From an uncultured Bacteroidia bacterium (GTDB lineage: Bacteria > Bacteroidota > Bacteroidia > NS11-12g > UBA955): a DNA stretch of 64,000 nucleotides. Positions within the stretch are counted from its first letter, which is position 1, and every line of letters begins with the position of its first letter. Of this stretch, positions 63,000 to 64,000 are shown in pieces. Under the pieces are notes generated by a model. It was given only the letters and a program-made list of their open reading frames with translations. It was not told the DNA's origin and did not search any database. The position numbers and the translations under genes were made by a program. The DNA is taken from positions 1,437,595 through 1,501,594 of the forward strand of contig CALSPH010000001.1 in the NCBI GenBank assembly GCA_943788195.1, given 5' to 3'.

Positions 63000-63347
63000 A
63001 TGGCTATAATCATAACGGACGAATGTATTAATTGTGGAGCTTGTGAGCCAGAATGTCCGAATAACGCTATTTATGAAGCGGGAGCGGAATGGGCGGTTAA
63101 AGATGGTACTAATGTAGATGGAACATTTACATTGGAAGATGGCTCTGTTGTAAATGTAGCCGATCGCAGAGAACCTATATCTGATGAGGTTTATTATATT
63201 GTTCCAGACAAATGTACTGAGTGCATGGGCTTTCATGAAGAGCCTCAGTGTGCGGCTGTTTGTCCAGTTGATTGCTGTGTTCCAGATCCAGACCGAGTTG
63301 AAACAGAGGAACAGCTATTGGAAAGGAAGGCAAGTTTACATATCTAA
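63000..63347 (+). CDS. 4Fe-4S dicluster ferredoxin
   Basis: A 115-residue bacterial-type ferredoxin. The first cluster motif is [12 protein letters not shown] near residue 9. The second is [21 protein letters not shown] near residue 77, with a longer spacing between the first cysteines, the Alvin-type pattern. The region between them is an acidic beta insertion. The start is the ATG at 63000; the upstream TTG at 62985 would lie inside the promoter. It is a low-potential electron carrier with no obvious partner nearby. Its stop overlaps the next ATG by one base. Confidence 0.93.
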   Translation: MAIIITDECINCGACEPECPNNAIYEAGAEWAVKDGTNVDGTFTLEDGSVVNVADRREPISDEVYYIVPDKCTECMGFHEEPQCAAVCPVDCCVPDPDRVETEEQLLERKASLHI

Positions 63348-64000
63348 TGGAAAATTTAGGGATCTGTTTGGATGGATTTACAGCTTTGCGAGCTGAAGCA
63401 AAATCCAGTTCAGAAATGATCAGCTCATTGGTTTTTGGTGAGCAATATAAAATAATTGAAGAAAAAGGGGAATGGTTAAAAATTATTAACCGGTCTGATG
63501 GCTACGAAGCTTGGATGAGTCTAAGCAATCATAATCCATTGAATAAAGAGGTTGCACTTGAAGTATGCTCATTTGTGGGTACAATGCGTAAGGTGGATAC
63601 AAATGAAACGATACATATTGGTCCTGGTTGTTATGTAACTAGTTTTGAAGGCGATTTTACGCTCAATAATGTTGATTTTCAGTGGATTGAACACAGTTTA
63701 GATGTACCAACAGAATTGAAAGGAATAAGTGCCCAATTTTTGGGAACACCTTACATTTGGGGGGGGAGAAGCATATATGGGATCGATTGCAGCGGGTTAA
63801 CTCAAATGGTATATCGAGCTTTTGGTTTGGAAATCCCTCGGGATAGTAGGCCACAATCTACAATTTCGGAAAATCAATTAACCTTCAAGGAGCTAGAACC
63901 AGGCGATTTAGCTTTTTTTATAAATGACGATAACCAGGTTAATCATGTTGGATTGGTCTTGAATAACAGTAAAATAATTCATGCTTCTGGTACGGTTCAT
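63347..64000 (+). CDS. NlpC/P60 family cell-wall endopeptidase, cut by the window end
   Basis: 218 codons are visible and the frame stays open at the window edge. The N-terminal half contains SH3-like segments (CLDGFTALRAEAKSSSEM and EEKGEWLKIINRSDGYEAWM). The NlpC/P60 domain follows with FLGTPYIWGGRSIYGIDCSGL, where Cys is the nucleophile, and NHVGLVL, which holds the catalytic His. The third polar residue should lie just beyond 64000. The family cuts D-Glu to diamino acid bonds in peptidoglycan stem peptides. No signal peptide is evident at this start, which is set by the one-base overlap with the ferredoxin gene. Confidence 0.88.
   Translation, partial: MENLGICLDGFTALRAEAKSSSEMISSLVFGEQYKIIEEKGEWLKIINRSDGYEAWMSLSNHNPLNKEVALEVCSFVGTMRKVDTNETIHIGPGCYVTSFEGDFTLNNVDFQWIEHSLDVPTELKGISAQFLGTPYIWGGRSIYGIDCSGLTQMVYRAFGLEIPRDSRPQSTISENQLTFKELEPGDLAFFINDDNQVNHVGLVLNNSKIIHASGTVH

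Overview
The window is chromosomal DNA of a low-GC member of the Bacteroidota, probably a free-living polysaccharide degrader. The evidence is the phylum-type promoter (TAnnTTTG, sometimes with an upstream TTG), six proteins with type IX secretion (T9SS) C-terminal sorting domains, many Cys-anchored lipoproteins, TonB receptors paired with DUF4249 or HmuY-like proteins, and the adjacent pairs tgt-lptG and rpsF-rpsR-rplI. No prophage, CRISPR array or intact insertion sequence was seen.

Layout. 0-12 kb is housekeeping and accessory: purQ, a YggS protein, mutS2, a secreted M43 metalloprotease, topA, a SirB1-like protein, a thioredoxin-fold lipoprotein and a c-type cytochrome protein. 12.1-12.8 kb holds tRNA-Arg, a CAT-anticodon tRNA and a small GIY-YIG nuclease. 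The second tRNA and the nuclease are enclosed by two identical 24-bp repeats built on a perfect palindrome. 12.8-17.3 kb is a leftward Entner-Doudoroff operon (zwf-pgl-edd-eda). 17.4-38.1 kb is a beta-1,3-glucan (laminarin-type) utilization region. It contains two T9SS glycan-binding proteins, a Nudix-type regulator, a BadF-type sugar kinase, a clan GH-A glycosidase that appears fused to an outer-membrane barrel, a surface glycan-binding lipoprotein, GH16, a GH149-like phosphorylase, GH17, GH30, an MFS sugar transporter, a second GH17 without signal peptide, and a T9SS GH16. 38.2-38.75 kb is a broken REP-associated transposase. 38.8-64 kb holds a TonB receptor/DUF4249 pair, tgt-lptG, a BNR-repeat T9SS protein, ribosomal proteins, an ABC permease, a mutase subunit, dnaA, efp-agmatinase-cysteine desulfurase, a HmuY/TonB putative heme-uptake operon, a ferredoxin and a truncated NlpC/P60 gene.

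How the central region could work (inference). Secreted and surface GH16, GH17 and GH30 enzymes cut and debranch beta-1,3-glucan, which is held by binding proteins. Oligomers cross the outer membrane, perhaps through the glycosidase-barrel fusion because no SusC/SusD pair lies here, and cross the inner membrane through the MFS carrier. A cytosolic phosphorylase and GH17 release glucose-1-phosphate and glucose. The kinase and the Entner-Doudoroff operon then oxidise the products. A tandem repeat in front of the regulator, whose 11-bp core recurs beside the distant T9SS GH16, suggests shared regulation.

Caution: two zones (about 18.6-20.1 kb and 32.5-38.75 kb) carry many one-base indels, almost all in homopolymers, while the DNA between and around them has clean frames. 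This may be sequencing error rather than gene decay. The affected genes are annotated over their full reconstructed span.
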